A stretch of DNA of 64,000 nt from Avipropionibacterium sp050157065 (GTDB lineage: Bacteria; Actinomycetota; Actinomycetes; Propionibacteriales; Propionibacteriaceae): NCBI GenBank assembly GCA_050157065.1, contig CP189573.1; one strand, given 5' to 3'. Shown one piece after another: positions 54,901 through 62,895 of the stretch. The stretch's first letter is position 1. Each line of letters starts with the position of its first letter. The notes beneath the pieces are model-generated. The model was not told where the DNA came from, made no database searches, and was given only the letters and a program-made list of their open reading frames with translations. A program made the position numbers and the translations under genes.

Positions 54901-56640
54901 GTCGCCGGCGATCCTGCCCTCACCGCCGCGTTGGCCGAGCTGGTGGCCGCTCGTCGGGTGGCGGTGGTGCGGATCGCCGGGGTCGATCGGTACGCCGTTG
55001 CCGAGGACCTGCCCCGGCTGCGCGACGGCCTGGGCGTGCCGGTGCCGCCCGGGATGGCCGTACCGGAACCGTCACCGGATCCGCTGGGTGACCTTGTCCT
55101 GCGGTGGGCCCGCACCCACGGTCCGTTCACCGCACAGGCGATCGCCGACCGGTACGGGCTGGGCACCGCCGTGGTCGACGATGCGCTGCGTGCGCTGGTC
55201 CGGGCCGGGGCGGTGGTACGGGCCACCTTCACCGATGAGCTGGACGGACCGCAGTACTGCCACGCGCGGGTGCTCGCGACGATCAAGCGCCGGACCCTGG
55301 CCGCCCTGCGCGCCGAGGTCGAGCCGTGCGAACCCGCTGCCCTGGGACGTTTCCTGCCACGCTGGCAACAGGTCTCCCCCGCCGGGAGCCGCCCCCGCGC
55401 GGCCGGCGGCGACGGCGTGATGGCCGTGGTCGAACAATTGGCCGGAACCGTACTGCCGGTCAGCATGCTGGAGTCGATGATCATGCCGGTGCGGGTGGCC
55501 GACTACTCCCCCGCACTGCTCGACGAATTGATCACCAGCGGTGAGGTGCAGTGGGTCGGTGCCGGCACCATCGGCGACAACGACGGGTGGCTCCGCCTAC
55601 TGCCGACCGGGATCGAGCCGCCGCCGGTGGCCGAGTTGCCGCCCTCGTCCGAGCTGGCCACCTCGGTGCTGGCGCGACTGTCGGCCGGTGGCGGGTGGTT
55701 CGTCGAGGACCTGGTGCCCGAGGGCGGCAACACCGGCGACACCCTCGACGCGCTGTGGGAGTTGGCGTGGGCCGGTCTGGTCACCTCCGACACGCTGGCG
55801 CCGCTGCGGGCTCGGCTGGCCGGCACCCGGGGTGCGGTCCGACGGACACCGCAGACCCGGACCAGGCGTGCGACCGCCAGGCGGATCCGACCGCCGGTCC
55901 GGCCCGGAGCGACCGGCCGCTGGTCCCTGGTGCGGCGGAGCGAGGTGTCGCTGACGGCCCGGATCGCCGACGAGGTGCTCGGCCTGCTCGACCGGTACGG
56001 CGTGCTGACCCGTGGCAGTGTCACCGCCGAGGACCTGCCCGGCGGCTTCCACGCCGCCTACCAGGCCCTCAGCCGCCTCGAGGAGTCCGGCACCTGCCGC
56101 CGCGGCTACTTCGTCGCCGGCCTGGGCGCCGCCCAGTTCGCCCTCCCCGGTGCCGTCGACGAGCTCCGCTCCCTCTCCGGCGATGCCCCACCCACCGAAC
56201 GCCCGTCGAGCACCCCCACCGACCACCCGTCGACCAACCCCACCGAAAGCCCGTCGAGCTTGTCGAGACGTCCCGTCCACGTCCTCGCCGCCTGCGACCC
56301 GGCCAACCCGTACGGCGCAGCACTCCCGTGGCCGGCCCGCGAGGGGCATCGCCCCGGCCGCAACCCCGGCGCTCTGGTGGCGTTGGTCGACGGCGAACTC
56401 GCCGGCTACCTGGAGCGCGGCGGCAAGTCCGTGCTGACGTTCCCGGTCACCACGCCCGAGGGTGACCGGCAGGCGCTGGACGCGCTGGCCGCCGAGCTGC
56501 GCCGCGGCGTGCTCGGCACGGTGACCTTGGAGCGCATCGACAGCACCGACGTGTTCGCTCACCCCGATCGGCAGGCCTGGGTCGATCGAGGGTTCGCGAT
56601 GGTGCCGCAGGGGTTGCGGCTGCGCCCCGCCCAGCACTGA
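51928..56640 (+). CDS. lhr: Lhr-type ATP-dependent DNA helicase
   Basis: 1570 residues. Superfamily 2 motor: Q-motif TPVQQQTW, Walker A APTGSGKT (about 51-58), VIIDEVHAL, and motif VI LQRVGRAGHQ; then a winged helix, the Lhr-specific beta-barrel and the large C-terminal domain (winged helices, about 900-1570). It unwinds RNA-DNA and DNA hybrids 3'-5' and is damage-induced in mycobacteria. A 72-bp tandem repeat and a REP-like copy are inserted in frame near 1422-1448. GTG start set by the leaderless promoter. Confidence 0.95.
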   Translation: MSDHRSSHPSLAAFSPATRTWFGDVFAEPTPVQQQTWSAVAGGDHALVVAPTGSGKTLAAFLWALDRLTTAPVPAKERRCRVLYVSPLKALAVDVQRNLSAPLTGIARTAGRLGTEVAEVSVAIRSGDTSAADRRRIVTRPPDILITTPESLFLLLTSQAKEVLTSVDTVIIDEVHALAGTKRGAHLALSLERLAEACEVEPQRIGLSATVRPRERVARFLAGDRPVRVVAPEAAKTWELEVVVPLPDLTQLDAPPTDAVAAGDAEPPSRSIWPHVSEKVLDLVEQHTSTIVFTNSRRVAERLTTRLNELHAERLGVEVDDDHAPPAAIIAQSGSGHPQPEGVPAIARAHHGSVSKKQREHTESALKSGALRCVVATSSLELGIDMGAVDLVVQVAAPPSVASGLQRVGRAGHQVGAVSRGVVFPQYRGDLIDAAVVLDRMRQGAIEEVAELVNPIDVLAQHVVSMCALGDRDVEATFTMIRRAAPYAELPMSVYESVLDMLSGRYPSEDFAELRPRLVWDRVAGTLTGRPGTQRLAVTSGGTIPDRGLFGVYLVGGEEDTAPSGGRRGGRRVGELDEEMVYESRVGDVITLGTSTWRVEEITHDQVRVSPAPGLPGRLPFWKGDAPARPAELGRAVGAFTAEVAGLPRPTARDRLAEVGLDEWAIDNLLGYVDEQRAATGDLPTDTVVVVERFRDELGDWQLCVHSSLGLGVLAPWALAIERSARERYGVEVSATAGNDGIVLRVPDTADTAPGADLVIMDADELREVIIDEVLGSALFASRFRECAARALLLPRRDPGARSPLWQQRMRAAQLLGVATRFPDFPIVLETMRECLNDVFELDELITLHRQIAARRVRVVEVETARPSPYAKSLLFGYVGEYVYAGDLPLAERRSAALSLDTDLLTELLGGDQLRQILDPAVIAQVADEVQGRTADRRARTVEQLFDRLRTSGPYDDAELAERWARPESAVESAGEDEVAADSDVDPAAEVVAGDPALTAALAELVAARRVAVVRIAGVDRYAVAEDLPRLRDGLGVPVPPGMAVPEPSPDPLGDLVLRWARTHGPFTAQAIADRYGLGTAVVDDALRALVRAGAVVRATFTDELDGPQYCHARVLATIKRRTLAALRAEVEPCEPAALGRFLPRWQQVSPAGSRPRAAGGDGVMAVVEQLAGTVLPVSMLESMIMPVRVADYSPALLDELITSGEVQWVGAGTIGDNDGWLRLLPTGIEPPPVAELPPSSELATSVLARLSAGGGWFVEDLVPEGGNTGDTLDALWELAWAGLVTSDTLAPLRARLAGTRGAVRRTPQTRTRRATARRIRPPVRPGATGRWSLVRRSEVSLTARIADEVLGLLDRYGVLTRGSVTAEDLPGGFHAAYQALSRLEESGTCRRGYFVAGLGAAQFALPGAVDELRSLSGDAPPTERPSSTPTDHPSTNPTESPSSLSRRPVHVLAACDPANPYGAALPWPAREGHRPGRNPGALVALVDGELAGYLERGGKSVLTFPVTTPEGDRQALDALAAELRRGVLGTVTLERIDSTDVFAHPDRQAWVDRGFAMVPQGLRLRPAQH
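56191..56270 (+). repeat. 24-bp x3 tandem repeat and REP-like 20-mer inside lhr
   Basis: Three 24-bp units (56191-56262) encode PTERPSST, PTDHPSTN and PTESPSSL. The last runs into CCGTCGAGCTTGTCGAGACG (56251-56270), one change from the copies at 39896. The frame is kept, so the repeat has become a flexible linker in the C-terminal domain. Confidence 0.9.
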
Positions 56641-56667
56641 TCAGCCACGCCGAAGCCCTTGACTCCT

Positions 56668-56702
56668 TTGACTCTGTACTGCAAACTTTAAATTAAGCTT
56701 TG
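56668..56702 (+). promoter_or_regulatory. AT-rich promoter with 21-bp palindrome before the wHTH/CPBP operon
   Basis: -35 TTGACT at 56668-56673 and -10 TAAATT at 56689-56694 (15-bp spacer). Palindrome CAAACTTTAA-A-TTAAGCTTTG at 56682-56702 (8 of 10 pairs) covers the -10. This is the most AT-rich patch noticed in the window. A probable operator for the operon's own winged-helix regulator. Confidence 0.68.
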
Positions 56703-56730
56703 TCGCCCAAACTTCTAGCAGAGGCCATGG

Positions 56731-57381
56731 ATGTCACCCGACGAACCGTCCCCGCAGTCACCTGACGAACCCACCGCGCAGACGTCCGGCGACGCGGTCA
56801 GGGAGGCTGGGCCAGAACCTGCGGACGTACCGGACGACCCGGCGGCCCTGATCGACGAGCAGATACGACACACCGAGCAGGCCACCACCCCACGGACGTG
56901 GGTGTTCCACACCATCTGGGGTGTGGTCTGGATGCTGAGCGCGGTGATCGGGCTGGTCGCCCCGTCCGGCACCTCGACACTGCTCGCGATCGGCATCCTG
57001 TGGGTCGCCGGTGTCATCACCAGCGGTGTGTACGGGGCCCGCTTCGGCACCGGCGTCCACGGTGGATCACGCCGGACCGGTCATCGGTATGCGATCACCT
57101 TCACCGTCGGGATCGCGTGGGCGGTACTCGCCGCCGTGCTGGTCACCTCCCGGCTGCCCGCCGACGTCCGTCTCGCGGTGGGGCTGGGCATCGTGCTGGG
57201 GGTGTTGGCGGCGCTGGGACTCGCCGTGTCCGGCGTCGGGGTCCTCCCGGTCGGACTACTGCTGTCGAGCGTGGTGCTGCTGGCGGTGCCGGGACCACTG
57301 GCCCTCCCGCTCGGTGCGGCCGCCGCCGGGGCCACCCTGCTGGTCGAGGCCGCCCGACTCCGGCAGGTCACCGATGAGTGA
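56731..57381 (+). CDS. Membrane protein of unknown function, first gene of wHTH/CPBP operon
   Basis: 216 residues: an acidic, proline-rich N-terminus (about 1-55) and about five membrane helices from residue 60 on. AGAGG precedes the ATG by six bases. The stop overlaps the regulator start by eight bases. No family motif recognised; the N-terminal soluble part followed by a helical bundle looks like a small sensor or channel accessory. It may sense a signal for the downstream regulator. Confidence 0.72.
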   Translation: MSPDEPSPQSPDEPTAQTSGDAVREAGPEPADVPDDPAALIDEQIRHTEQATTPRTWVFHTIWGVVWMLSAVIGLVAPSGTSTLLAIGILWVAGVITSGVYGARFGTGVHGGSRRTGHRYAITFTVGIAWAVLAAVLVTSRLPADVRLAVGLGIVLGVLAALGLAVSGVGVLPVGLLLSSVVLLAVPGPLALPLGAAAAGATLLVEAARLRQVTDE

Positions 57382-57700
57382 CGAACCGATCCCCGAGGTC
57401 ACCCAACCGGACCCATTGGTCCACGCCCCGGTCCGGCTCCGGCTGCTCGCGACACTGACCGCACTGCCCGCCGACGACGCGTTGACGTTCCCACGACTGG
57501 CCAAGCTGCTCGACGTCACCCCGGGCAACCTCACCTCACACCTGCGCAGTCTGGAGGCTGCCGACTACATCGCCACCACCACCACCGGCCGCGGCCGCGG
57601 CTCGGTCACCACCGTCGCCCTGACGCCCACCGGTCGGGCGGCCTTCATCGCCTACCGCGCCTGGGCGCTCACCCTGCTCGACTCCGGGAGTGCCCCATGA
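57374..57700 (+). CDS. Winged-helix transcriptional regulator
   Basis: 108 residues with a single winged-helix domain: LTFPRLAKLLDVTPGNLTSHL is the recognition-helix region, RGRGSVTTVALTPTGRAAF the wing and following helix. It resembles the short MarR/ArsR-like regulators (HTH_34-type) that often sit beside membrane protein genes. It probably binds the palindrome at 56682. Both ends overlap neighbours (8 and 4 bases), showing tight coupling. Confidence 0.87.
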   Translation: MSDEPIPEVTQPDPLVHAPVRLRLLATLTALPADDALTFPRLAKLLDVTPGNLTSHLRSLEAADYIATTTTGRGRGSVTTVALTPTGRAAFIAYRAWALTLLDSGSAP

Positions 57701-58458
57701 GGTACGCCATCACCGTCACGCTGTTCCGTCCCGTACTGCTCGTCGTCGCCGCGCTGATCACGGTCGGGCTGCTCGTCGTCACCGGCAGCAATGCACTCGC
57801 CGTGACCAACCCGATGGTCTCGACGCTCTACTTCACCGTGGTGGGTGGGATCTGCCTGATCGTCGCCCATCGCGTCCTGCACGCCCGCGGCAGCTCCGTC
57901 CGGGAACGCATCGGCTTCGAGCCACGCCGCATCCCCCGCGACCTGCTGGTCGGCCTCGGCCTGTTCTTCGCGCTCTACCTCCCCTTCGTGATCGGCCTGA
58001 TGGCTGGCGGATTCCTGTTGCTGGGCGCCGAACCGTGGAACCGGTTCGGCGAGGTGTTCGCCCCGGCGGCCACCACCGATCTCGTCTGGTCGCCCACCGT
58101 CGCCCTGGTCGCCGCCGTCGTCGCCGCCGTCGCCTTCCCACTGCTCAACGCGCCGGCCGAGGAGATCGTCTACCGCGGGCTGGCGATCGACGCCTTCCGT
58201 GACACCCCAACCCCGACCTCGGCAAGACTGCGTACCGGCCTGGCGGTCGTCGTCCCCACCATCGTGTTCGCCGTGCAACACATCATGTTGGCTCCGACAC
58301 CATCCGGGATGGGCGTCTACGCGTGCGCCTTCTTCTGCTGGGGTCTGGCGGCCGCCCTGTTCGCCGTACGACTGAAGCGCCTGATGCCGCTGGTGGTGGC
58401 GCACGTGATCACCAACGCCGCGTTCTCCACCATCCCGCTCGCGATGATGATCGCCTGA
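57697..58458 (+). CDS. CPBP-family intramembrane metalloprotease
   Basis: 253 residues, about seven membrane helices. CPBP (Abi/Rce1-like) motifs: EEIVYRG (paired glutamates and arginine), FAVQHIM (histidine) and HVITNA (histidine and asparagine), all in the second half, so it should be active. These proteases cut membrane substrates such as prenylated or bacteriocin-type peptides; target unknown. ATG overlaps the regulator stop by four bases. Third gene of the operon. Confidence 0.9.
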   Translation: MRYAITVTLFRPVLLVVAALITVGLLVVTGSNALAVTNPMVSTLYFTVVGGICLIVAHRVLHARGSSVRERIGFEPRRIPRDLLVGLGLFFALYLPFVIGLMAGGFLLLGAEPWNRFGEVFAPAATTDLVWSPTVALVAAVVAAVAFPLLNAPAEEIVYRGLAIDAFRDTPTPTSARLRTGLAVVVPTIVFAVQHIMLAPTPSGMGVYACAFFCWGLAAALFAVRLKRLMPLVVAHVITNAAFSTIPLAMMIA

Positions 58459-58522
58459 GGGAGTCCGAACCGGTCCCGCGCGTACGCCGAGCCCCGCCGC
58501 TGGTCGGTGATCTCACCCCACT

Positions 58523-58540
58523 CTCCCCCACGCGGGGGAG
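58523..58540. terminator. GC hairpin between CPBP gene and next membrane gene
   Basis: CTCCCCC-ACGC-GGGGGAG, seven perfect pairs, 64 bases after the CPBP stop and 34 bases before the next ATG. No T-run; it could instead be a DNA palindrome in the promoter of the next gene. Confidence 0.5.
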
Positions 58541-58574
58541 TTCCCGTCGGCCGGGTTCCGGAACGGTGGAGCCC

Positions 58575-59651
58575 ATGACCACAGTGCGATCACCCGACGT
58601 CTCGCCCGGCCGGGCGACCCCCACCTTCGAGCACCTCCCTCACCGACACGATCCCGCCTCGGCAGGTCCCGAACGTCGAACCACGGGTGTGGTCGCAGCG
58701 ATCGTCACGATCGGCTGGCTCCTCGTGTACGCAGGGATCCGGGCCGCCGTCACCGTCATCGACCCGGACGTCCCGCTGTCCGCCGTGGGAACCGACCTGA
58801 TGTTGTTGGCCGGCTGGCCCGGGGTCGTCGTCCTGGGGGTCGGCGCCGCGATCGCCGTCGTCCAGGCCGGGCTGCCCAAGCCGGTCCCGGGGTCGGTCCG
58901 CTGGTTGTTGATCACCGGGGGTGCGGGACTGTCGGCCACACTGTTCGTCGCCGCAGCCCTGTTCCTGCTCGACCTGGTGGGCGGGGTGCTGCCCGGCCTC
59001 GGGATCCCGTTCCATCCGTACGGTGCCGCCCTGCGGCTGGGTTGTGTGGTCGCCGCCGGACTCCTGGCCTGGCACACCCACCGGTTCTGGGTCGCCACCC
59101 GGCCCGCCGGCGCCGGCATCGACCCGCTCGTCGCGACTCCGTGGTGGGCCTGGGTCGCCGGTTACGCCGCGGCGCTGGGGTGCCTGGTCCGCCTCGGTGC
59201 CCAACTCGTCGTTGGGCTGGACGCGAACCCGCTGGCCGCCGGGCCGATGATGGTGGTGTTCGAGGTCGGCTTCCTGCTGGCCGGACTCCTGCTCCCCCTG
59301 GCGCTGGTGCACTCGTGGGGTCGCAGCTGGCCGTTCTGGGTGCCGTTCCTGGCCGGACGGCGCGTCCCCAGATGGTTGCTGGTCATCTCCGGTGGGGTGC
59401 TCGGCGTCGGCATGACGGCCTACTTCGGCATCGTCCTCGGCCAGATGATCATGGAACGCCTCCAGGGTCGGAACCCGTTCCCGCCGTCCGGTGGCCTCAC
59501 CCTGCCCGAGCCCTTCTTCTGGGTGTCGATCCCCGCCTATCTGATCTGGGGTGTCGGGCTGATGGTCGCGACCGTCAGCTACCACCGGATCACCAGCCCG
59601 GCGGCTCGTGCTGCCACCGCTGGGAGTCAGTCGAACTCGACCTCGGTGTAG
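58575..59651 (+). CDS. Polytopic membrane protein of unknown function
   Basis: 358 residues with a soluble N-terminus of about 35 and about eight membrane helices. Motifs such as HTHRFWVAT and LVHSWGRSWPFW recur in uncharacterised actinobacterial membrane proteins, but no family is certain. GGTGGAG precedes the ATG. The last 25 bases overlap the convergent unknown gene. It may belong with the preceding operon or stand alone behind the GC palindrome. Confidence 0.75.
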   Translation: MTTVRSPDVSPGRATPTFEHLPHRHDPASAGPERRTTGVVAAIVTIGWLLVYAGIRAAVTVIDPDVPLSAVGTDLMLLAGWPGVVVLGVGAAIAVVQAGLPKPVPGSVRWLLITGGAGLSATLFVAAALFLLDLVGGVLPGLGIPFHPYGAALRLGCVVAAGLLAWHTHRFWVATRPAGAGIDPLVATPWWAWVAGYAAALGCLVRLGAQLVVGLDANPLAAGPMMVVFEVGFLLAGLLLPLALVHSWGRSWPFWVPFLAGRRVPRWLLVISGGVLGVGMTAYFGIVLGQMIMERLQGRNPFPPSGGLTLPEPFFWVSIPAYLIWGVGLMVATVSYHRITSPAARAATAGSQSNSTSV

Positions 59652-60502
59652 CGCGGGTACTCGCCCTGGGCCAGCTTGAGCAGGTGCGCGTGGGCGTACT
59701 CACACACCAGTGCGTGCCGGTAGACCTGCTGCGGTACGTCGACGTTGGAGTCCATCCACAGGCTGAGGCCACCCATCTTCCAGTGCTTGAAGGTGTCGTC
59801 GCCGGTGATCAGCGCCAGGATCTCCATGAACGAGTCGTCGAACCGCATCGAGTGCACCGCCCGGCGGAACTCCTCGAGCGTGAGTGCCATCGCGAACGGG
59901 ATGTTCATCAGGCACAGCGCGGTCTGGATGTCGAGCTTCAGCAGACGTGGCAGGCGCCGCTCGGCATCCAGCGGCGGGATGCCGAGGTCACCGAAGTTGA
60001 TCACCTCGGGCCGTTCCAACCGGACATGTTCCAAGGCGATCAGCACGTCGTACACGTTCACGTCGTGTTCGACGACCGCATTGTCGCCGAGCTCGCGCAG
60101 GCTGGTCGGGCGAAGCGTGACCGGCTCCATCTCGGCGGGGGTGTTGTGGATGATGAAGTTGACCAGGTTCGTCTCCACGACGAAGTGCCTGATCAACAAC
60201 TCAACCGCATCGGGCGACACGAACCGGCGCAGGAACCAGATGCACAGCCGGTCCATCGTGCCCAGCGACATCCACCGTCGTGGCACGACCCGCTTGATCA
60301 CCATCACGATCCCGATCAGCAGCCGGGACAGCACCCGGGCGATCGGATACAGGAAGCGGCGCGACAGCCGTCGCTGGTCGTCGATGATCTGCTTGGTCAG
60401 CGCCCGGTCCAACGGGATCGACGGATCGGCGAAGATCGCCTCCCACATGCTCGGGTCCGACCGGACGTACTCGGGGGGCCGAGGGAACTCGGGGGCGCGC
60501 AT
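59627..60502 (-). CDS. Unknown protein in ketosynthase/diiron-oxidase operon
   Basis: 291 residues, helix-rich, not confidently recognised (possibly the DUF6999 family). It has a hydrophobic segment at about 58-70, FVVETNLVNFIIHN in the middle, and DDSFMEILALITGDDTFKHW with HALVCEYAHAHLLKLAQG near the end; histidines and acids in these blocks could bind metal. The start lies one base after the stop of the upstream oxidase gene, so the three genes form one unit. It may act as a partner enzyme or carrier of the same pathway. Confidence 0.7.
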   Translation of the reverse strand: MRAPEFPRPPEYVRSDPSMWEAIFADPSIPLDRALTKQIIDDQRRLSRRFLYPIARVLSRLLIGIVMVIKRVVPRRWMSLGTMDRLCIWFLRRFVSPDAVELLIRHFVVETNLVNFIIHNTPAEMEPVTLRPTSLRELGDNAVVEHDVNVYDVLIALEHVRLERPEVINFGDLGIPPLDAERRLPRLLKLDIQTALCLMNIPFAMALTLEEFRRAVHSMRFDDSFMEILALITGDDTFKHWKMGGLSLWMDSNVDVPQQVYRHALVCEYAHAHLLKLAQGEYPRYTEVEFD

Positions 60503-60503
60503 C

Positions 60504-61196
60504 TCAGTACCGGTCCAGTTCGGTCAGCTGCATCACGTACAGCCGGGACACCACCGCCGCACAGGTGACGATCGCGTCCGCCGCCGCGTCGTCGACGATG
60601 TCCGAGGTCAGAATCGCGTCGAGCTTGCCGGTGTGGCCCTCGTCGGCGGTCTGGTGGTAACGCATGAAGTGGACCTGGTTGTCGGCCAGGCCGAGCGCGG
60701 CCTGGAACTCCTCGGCCCACTCCAGTGCCTTGCGCGCACCGAGCCCTTCGATGATGAACATCGCACCCAGGCAGTCGATCGGGTTGGGCTGACCGGCCCG
60801 GTGGAACATGTAGCCCGACAACGCCTCGGAGCCGATGTTCTTGCGGCCGGCCCGCAGCTCCTCCCGGGAGCCGCCGACCGCAACGAAGTCACGCTCCAGC
60901 AGCAGGTGGTCGCGGTGTTCCTCCACCGCGTGATGCATGGCCGCCGACCGGATCTCGAAGTGGGCCATGTCGAAGTTGGACGCCGCCCGCGCGATCCACA
61001 GCGAACCGTCGACGACCTGCTGCCGCAGGTTGAACAGCAGCCGCTGGTAGTCGTCGAGGGTGACCTCGCCGGCGTGCAGGTCGCGCAGGATCGGCACCTC
61101 GGCCAACCGCTCCTCGAACTCGGCCCAGACCTGGGCCAGCCGGTCGGGCAGGCTGGCGGTCTCAGCGGCGGGTGGTCGTTCGGTGGTGGTGGTCAC
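60504..61196 (-). CDS. Heme-oxygenase-like diiron oxidase (iron-containing redox enzyme family)
   Basis: 230 residues, all helical. Likely metal ligands follow the HDO pattern: E92/E93 and H94 (HHAVEEHRDH), E150 (FIIEGLG), and H181-x3-D185-x2-H188 (YHQTADEGH). Related enzymes include UndA, which turns fatty acids into terminal alkenes, and others that oxidise amino acid side chains. Here the partner is a FabH-like synthase, so a fatty or acyl substrate is plausible. GTG 61196 overlaps the ketosynthase stop by four bases with AAGGAG upstream. Confidence 0.83.
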   Translation of the reverse strand: MTTTTERPPAAETASLPDRLAQVWAEFEERLAEVPILRDLHAGEVTLDDYQRLLFNLRQQVVDGSLWIARAASNFDMAHFEIRSAAMHHAVEEHRDHLLLERDFVAVGGSREELRAGRKNIGSEALSGYMFHRAGQPNPIDCLGAMFIIEGLGARKALEWAEEFQAALGLADNQVHFMRYHQTADEGHTGKLDAILTSDIVDDAAADAIVTCAAVVSRLYVMQLTELDRY

Positions 61197-62395
61197 GGCC
61201 GGTTGCTCCTTCGGTTGGGTGCGGTGGAAGCATGAGTCGAAACGCCACTGGACGAGTTCCCGGGCCGGGGCTCGACGACGGTCAGGTGGGCGAAGGCGAA
61301 CGAGAACCGGCCGGACTCGGGGACGGCCAGCAGGACGGTGTCGCCGGCGGCGAACCGGCCCGTACGCCAGGACTCTTCGAGGGCGATGAAGATGCTCGCC
61401 GATCCGGTGTTGCCGCGTGTCTCGAGGTTGGAGAACCAGCGGTCGGTGTTGAGCCCGGGGATCCGGGCACGAATGCCGTCGAAGGCGATGTCGCGGAAGG
61501 CGTTGGTGCTGTAGTGGCACAGCACGTGGTCGAGGTGGCGCAGGTCGATCAGGCCGATGTCGACGAGTTCCTCGAACTGCTGCAGCCCGGCCTCGGCGAG
61601 GGCCGCGAGGTCGCGGGTGTCCTGCCGGATGTGCATCAGCCCGGCCTGCTCCGCGCTCGCGACGTCGGCCTGGTCCTGCCAGGTCTGGCCGGCGACCGGG
61701 TCGGTGCCCGACATCCCGGCACGCATGCAGACCTTGTGCTCGTGGGCCAGCGACATCTGCCGGACCCAGTCGATCCGCAGCGACGGACGGTCCGGGTGGG
61801 GTTGGAACTCCAGCACGACGGCCCCGGCGCCGTCGGACAGCATCCAGCGCAGGAACTCCGCGTCCAGGCTCGGCTTGCCACTGGCGAACCGGCGCCGGTG
61901 CAGCCACCGGCTGGCCAGCTCGGAGCCCACGACCGCCGCACGGGGGTGGTCCCCCAGCCGGATCTTGGCGCTGGCCGCGTCGAGGGCGGCCAGGCTCGAG
62001 GCGCAGACCCCGGCAGCGGTGAGCACCTGCATCGGTCCGCCACCGAGTCGGCCGTGCACCATCGACCCGAAGCCGGGGATCAGCAGGTCACCCTGGGTGG
62101 TGGCACAGGCCAGCATTCCGAGGTCGGCGGCGCCGATCCCCCGGTCGGCCAGCGCCGCCTGCAGCGCCTTGACGGCGAGTTCCTCGTTGAGTTCGGTGGT
62201 CTGCCCGTCGGCGTCGAGGGCGTAGTGCCGTTGCCGGATGCCGTTGGAGTCGAGGATGCGATTCTTGATCCGGTCACCGCCGGGACCCACGCCACCGAGT
62301 CGGTCGGCGATCGCATCGTTGTCGACAGGTTCGCCGGGCAGGTAGCTTCCCAGTCCGGTGATGTAGGCAGATGCTGGCACCGACCCATTATTCAT
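61193..62395 (-). CDS. 3-oxoacyl-ACP synthase III-like ketosynthase (StlD/DarB-like)
   Basis: 400 residues from ATG 62395; GTG 62380 is an alternative because AATAAT lies six bases before it. Thiolase fold with full catalytic triad: C131 (AAGVCASSL), H294 (LCHYSTNAF) and N329 (TRGNTGSAS). It would condense two acyl units into a beta-keto product; unlike housekeeping FabH it sits in a small accessory operon. The C-terminal 25 residues are a serine-rich tail. First gene of the operon; the clgR gene lies upstream on the same strand after 75 bases. Confidence 0.88.
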   Translation of the reverse strand: MNNGSVPASAYITGLGSYLPGEPVDNDAIADRLGGVGPGGDRIKNRILDSNGIRQRHYALDADGQTTELNEELAVKALQAALADRGIGAADLGMLACATTQGDLLIPGFGSMVHGRLGGGPMQVLTAAGVCASSLAALDAASAKIRLGDHPRAAVVGSELASRWLHRRRFASGKPSLDAEFLRWMLSDGAGAVVLEFQPHPDRPSLRIDWVRQMSLAHEHKVCMRAGMSGTDPVAGQTWQDQADVASAEQAGLMHIRQDTRDLAALAEAGLQQFEELVDIGLIDLRHLDHVLCHYSTNAFRDIAFDGIRARIPGLNTDRWFSNLETRGNTGSASIFIALEESWRTGRFAAGDTVLLAVPESGRFSFAFAHLTVVEPRPGNSSSGVSTHASTAPNRRSNRP

Positions 62396-62470
62396 GCTGT
62401 CCGGCCAACTGGCAGGGAGCCGCGTCTGCCCGACCGATGAGGGCTCCTGGGAACCGGGCCCGGATCCGAC

Positions 62471-62794
62471 TCAGGCAGCGGCCTGCGCGACCGGCTTGCG
62501 GACCCGGAGCGGGGTCACCGCCTGGTGCTGCGCCAACTCCTGGACGGCCATCTCGTTGCTGACCGTGGACAGCACCGACGACATCGGCACCTCCAGCGCG
62601 GAGCAGATCGCGGCCAGCAGCTCGCTGGACGCCTCCTTCTGGCCTCGTTCGACCTCGGAGAGGTAACCCAGGCTGACCCGGGCCCCGGACGACACCTCAC
62701 GCAGGGTCCGCCCCTGGGACACCCGCTCAGCACGCAGGGACGCCCCGAGCAGCTCGCGCATCAGCACCGGCTTCACCGTCATCTCCTGCTCCAT
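62471..62794 (-). CDS. clgR: ClgR-like XRE-family transcriptional regulator
   Basis: 107 residues. Helix-turn-helix at about 25-80 (GRTLREVSSGARVSLGYLSEVERGQKEAS), the actinobacterial ClgR pattern, which activates clp protease genes. Position directly downstream of pgsA and cinA is conserved for clgR. ATG 62794 lies six bases after TAGGGT, a leaderless start; ATG 62782 is a weaker choice. The C-terminal tail ends in an alanine run. A PafBC-like element precedes the -10, so damage induction is possible. Confidence 0.88.
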   Translation of the reverse strand: MEQEMTVKPVLMRELLGASLRAERVSQGRTLREVSSGARVSLGYLSEVERGQKEASSELLAAICSALEVPMSSVLSTVSNEMAVQELAQHQAVTPLRVRKPVAQAAA

Positions 62795-62800
62795 GTGGCA

Positions 62801-62823
62801 ACCCTACCTGCCGTGTCCGACAA
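62801..62823 (-). promoter_or_regulatory. PafBC-like promoter of clgR
   Basis: Minus strand TTGTCGGAC, eight bases, TAGGGT. Seven of nine bases match the PafBC motif with exact spacing, and the ATG begins six bases after the -10. Confidence 0.62.
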
Positions 62824-62895
62824 CAGTCCGGCATTGTTCACCGGCCGGTCCCAGATCCTTGGCTCCGTCCCTGTCCAACGATCAGCGGCGGACCA

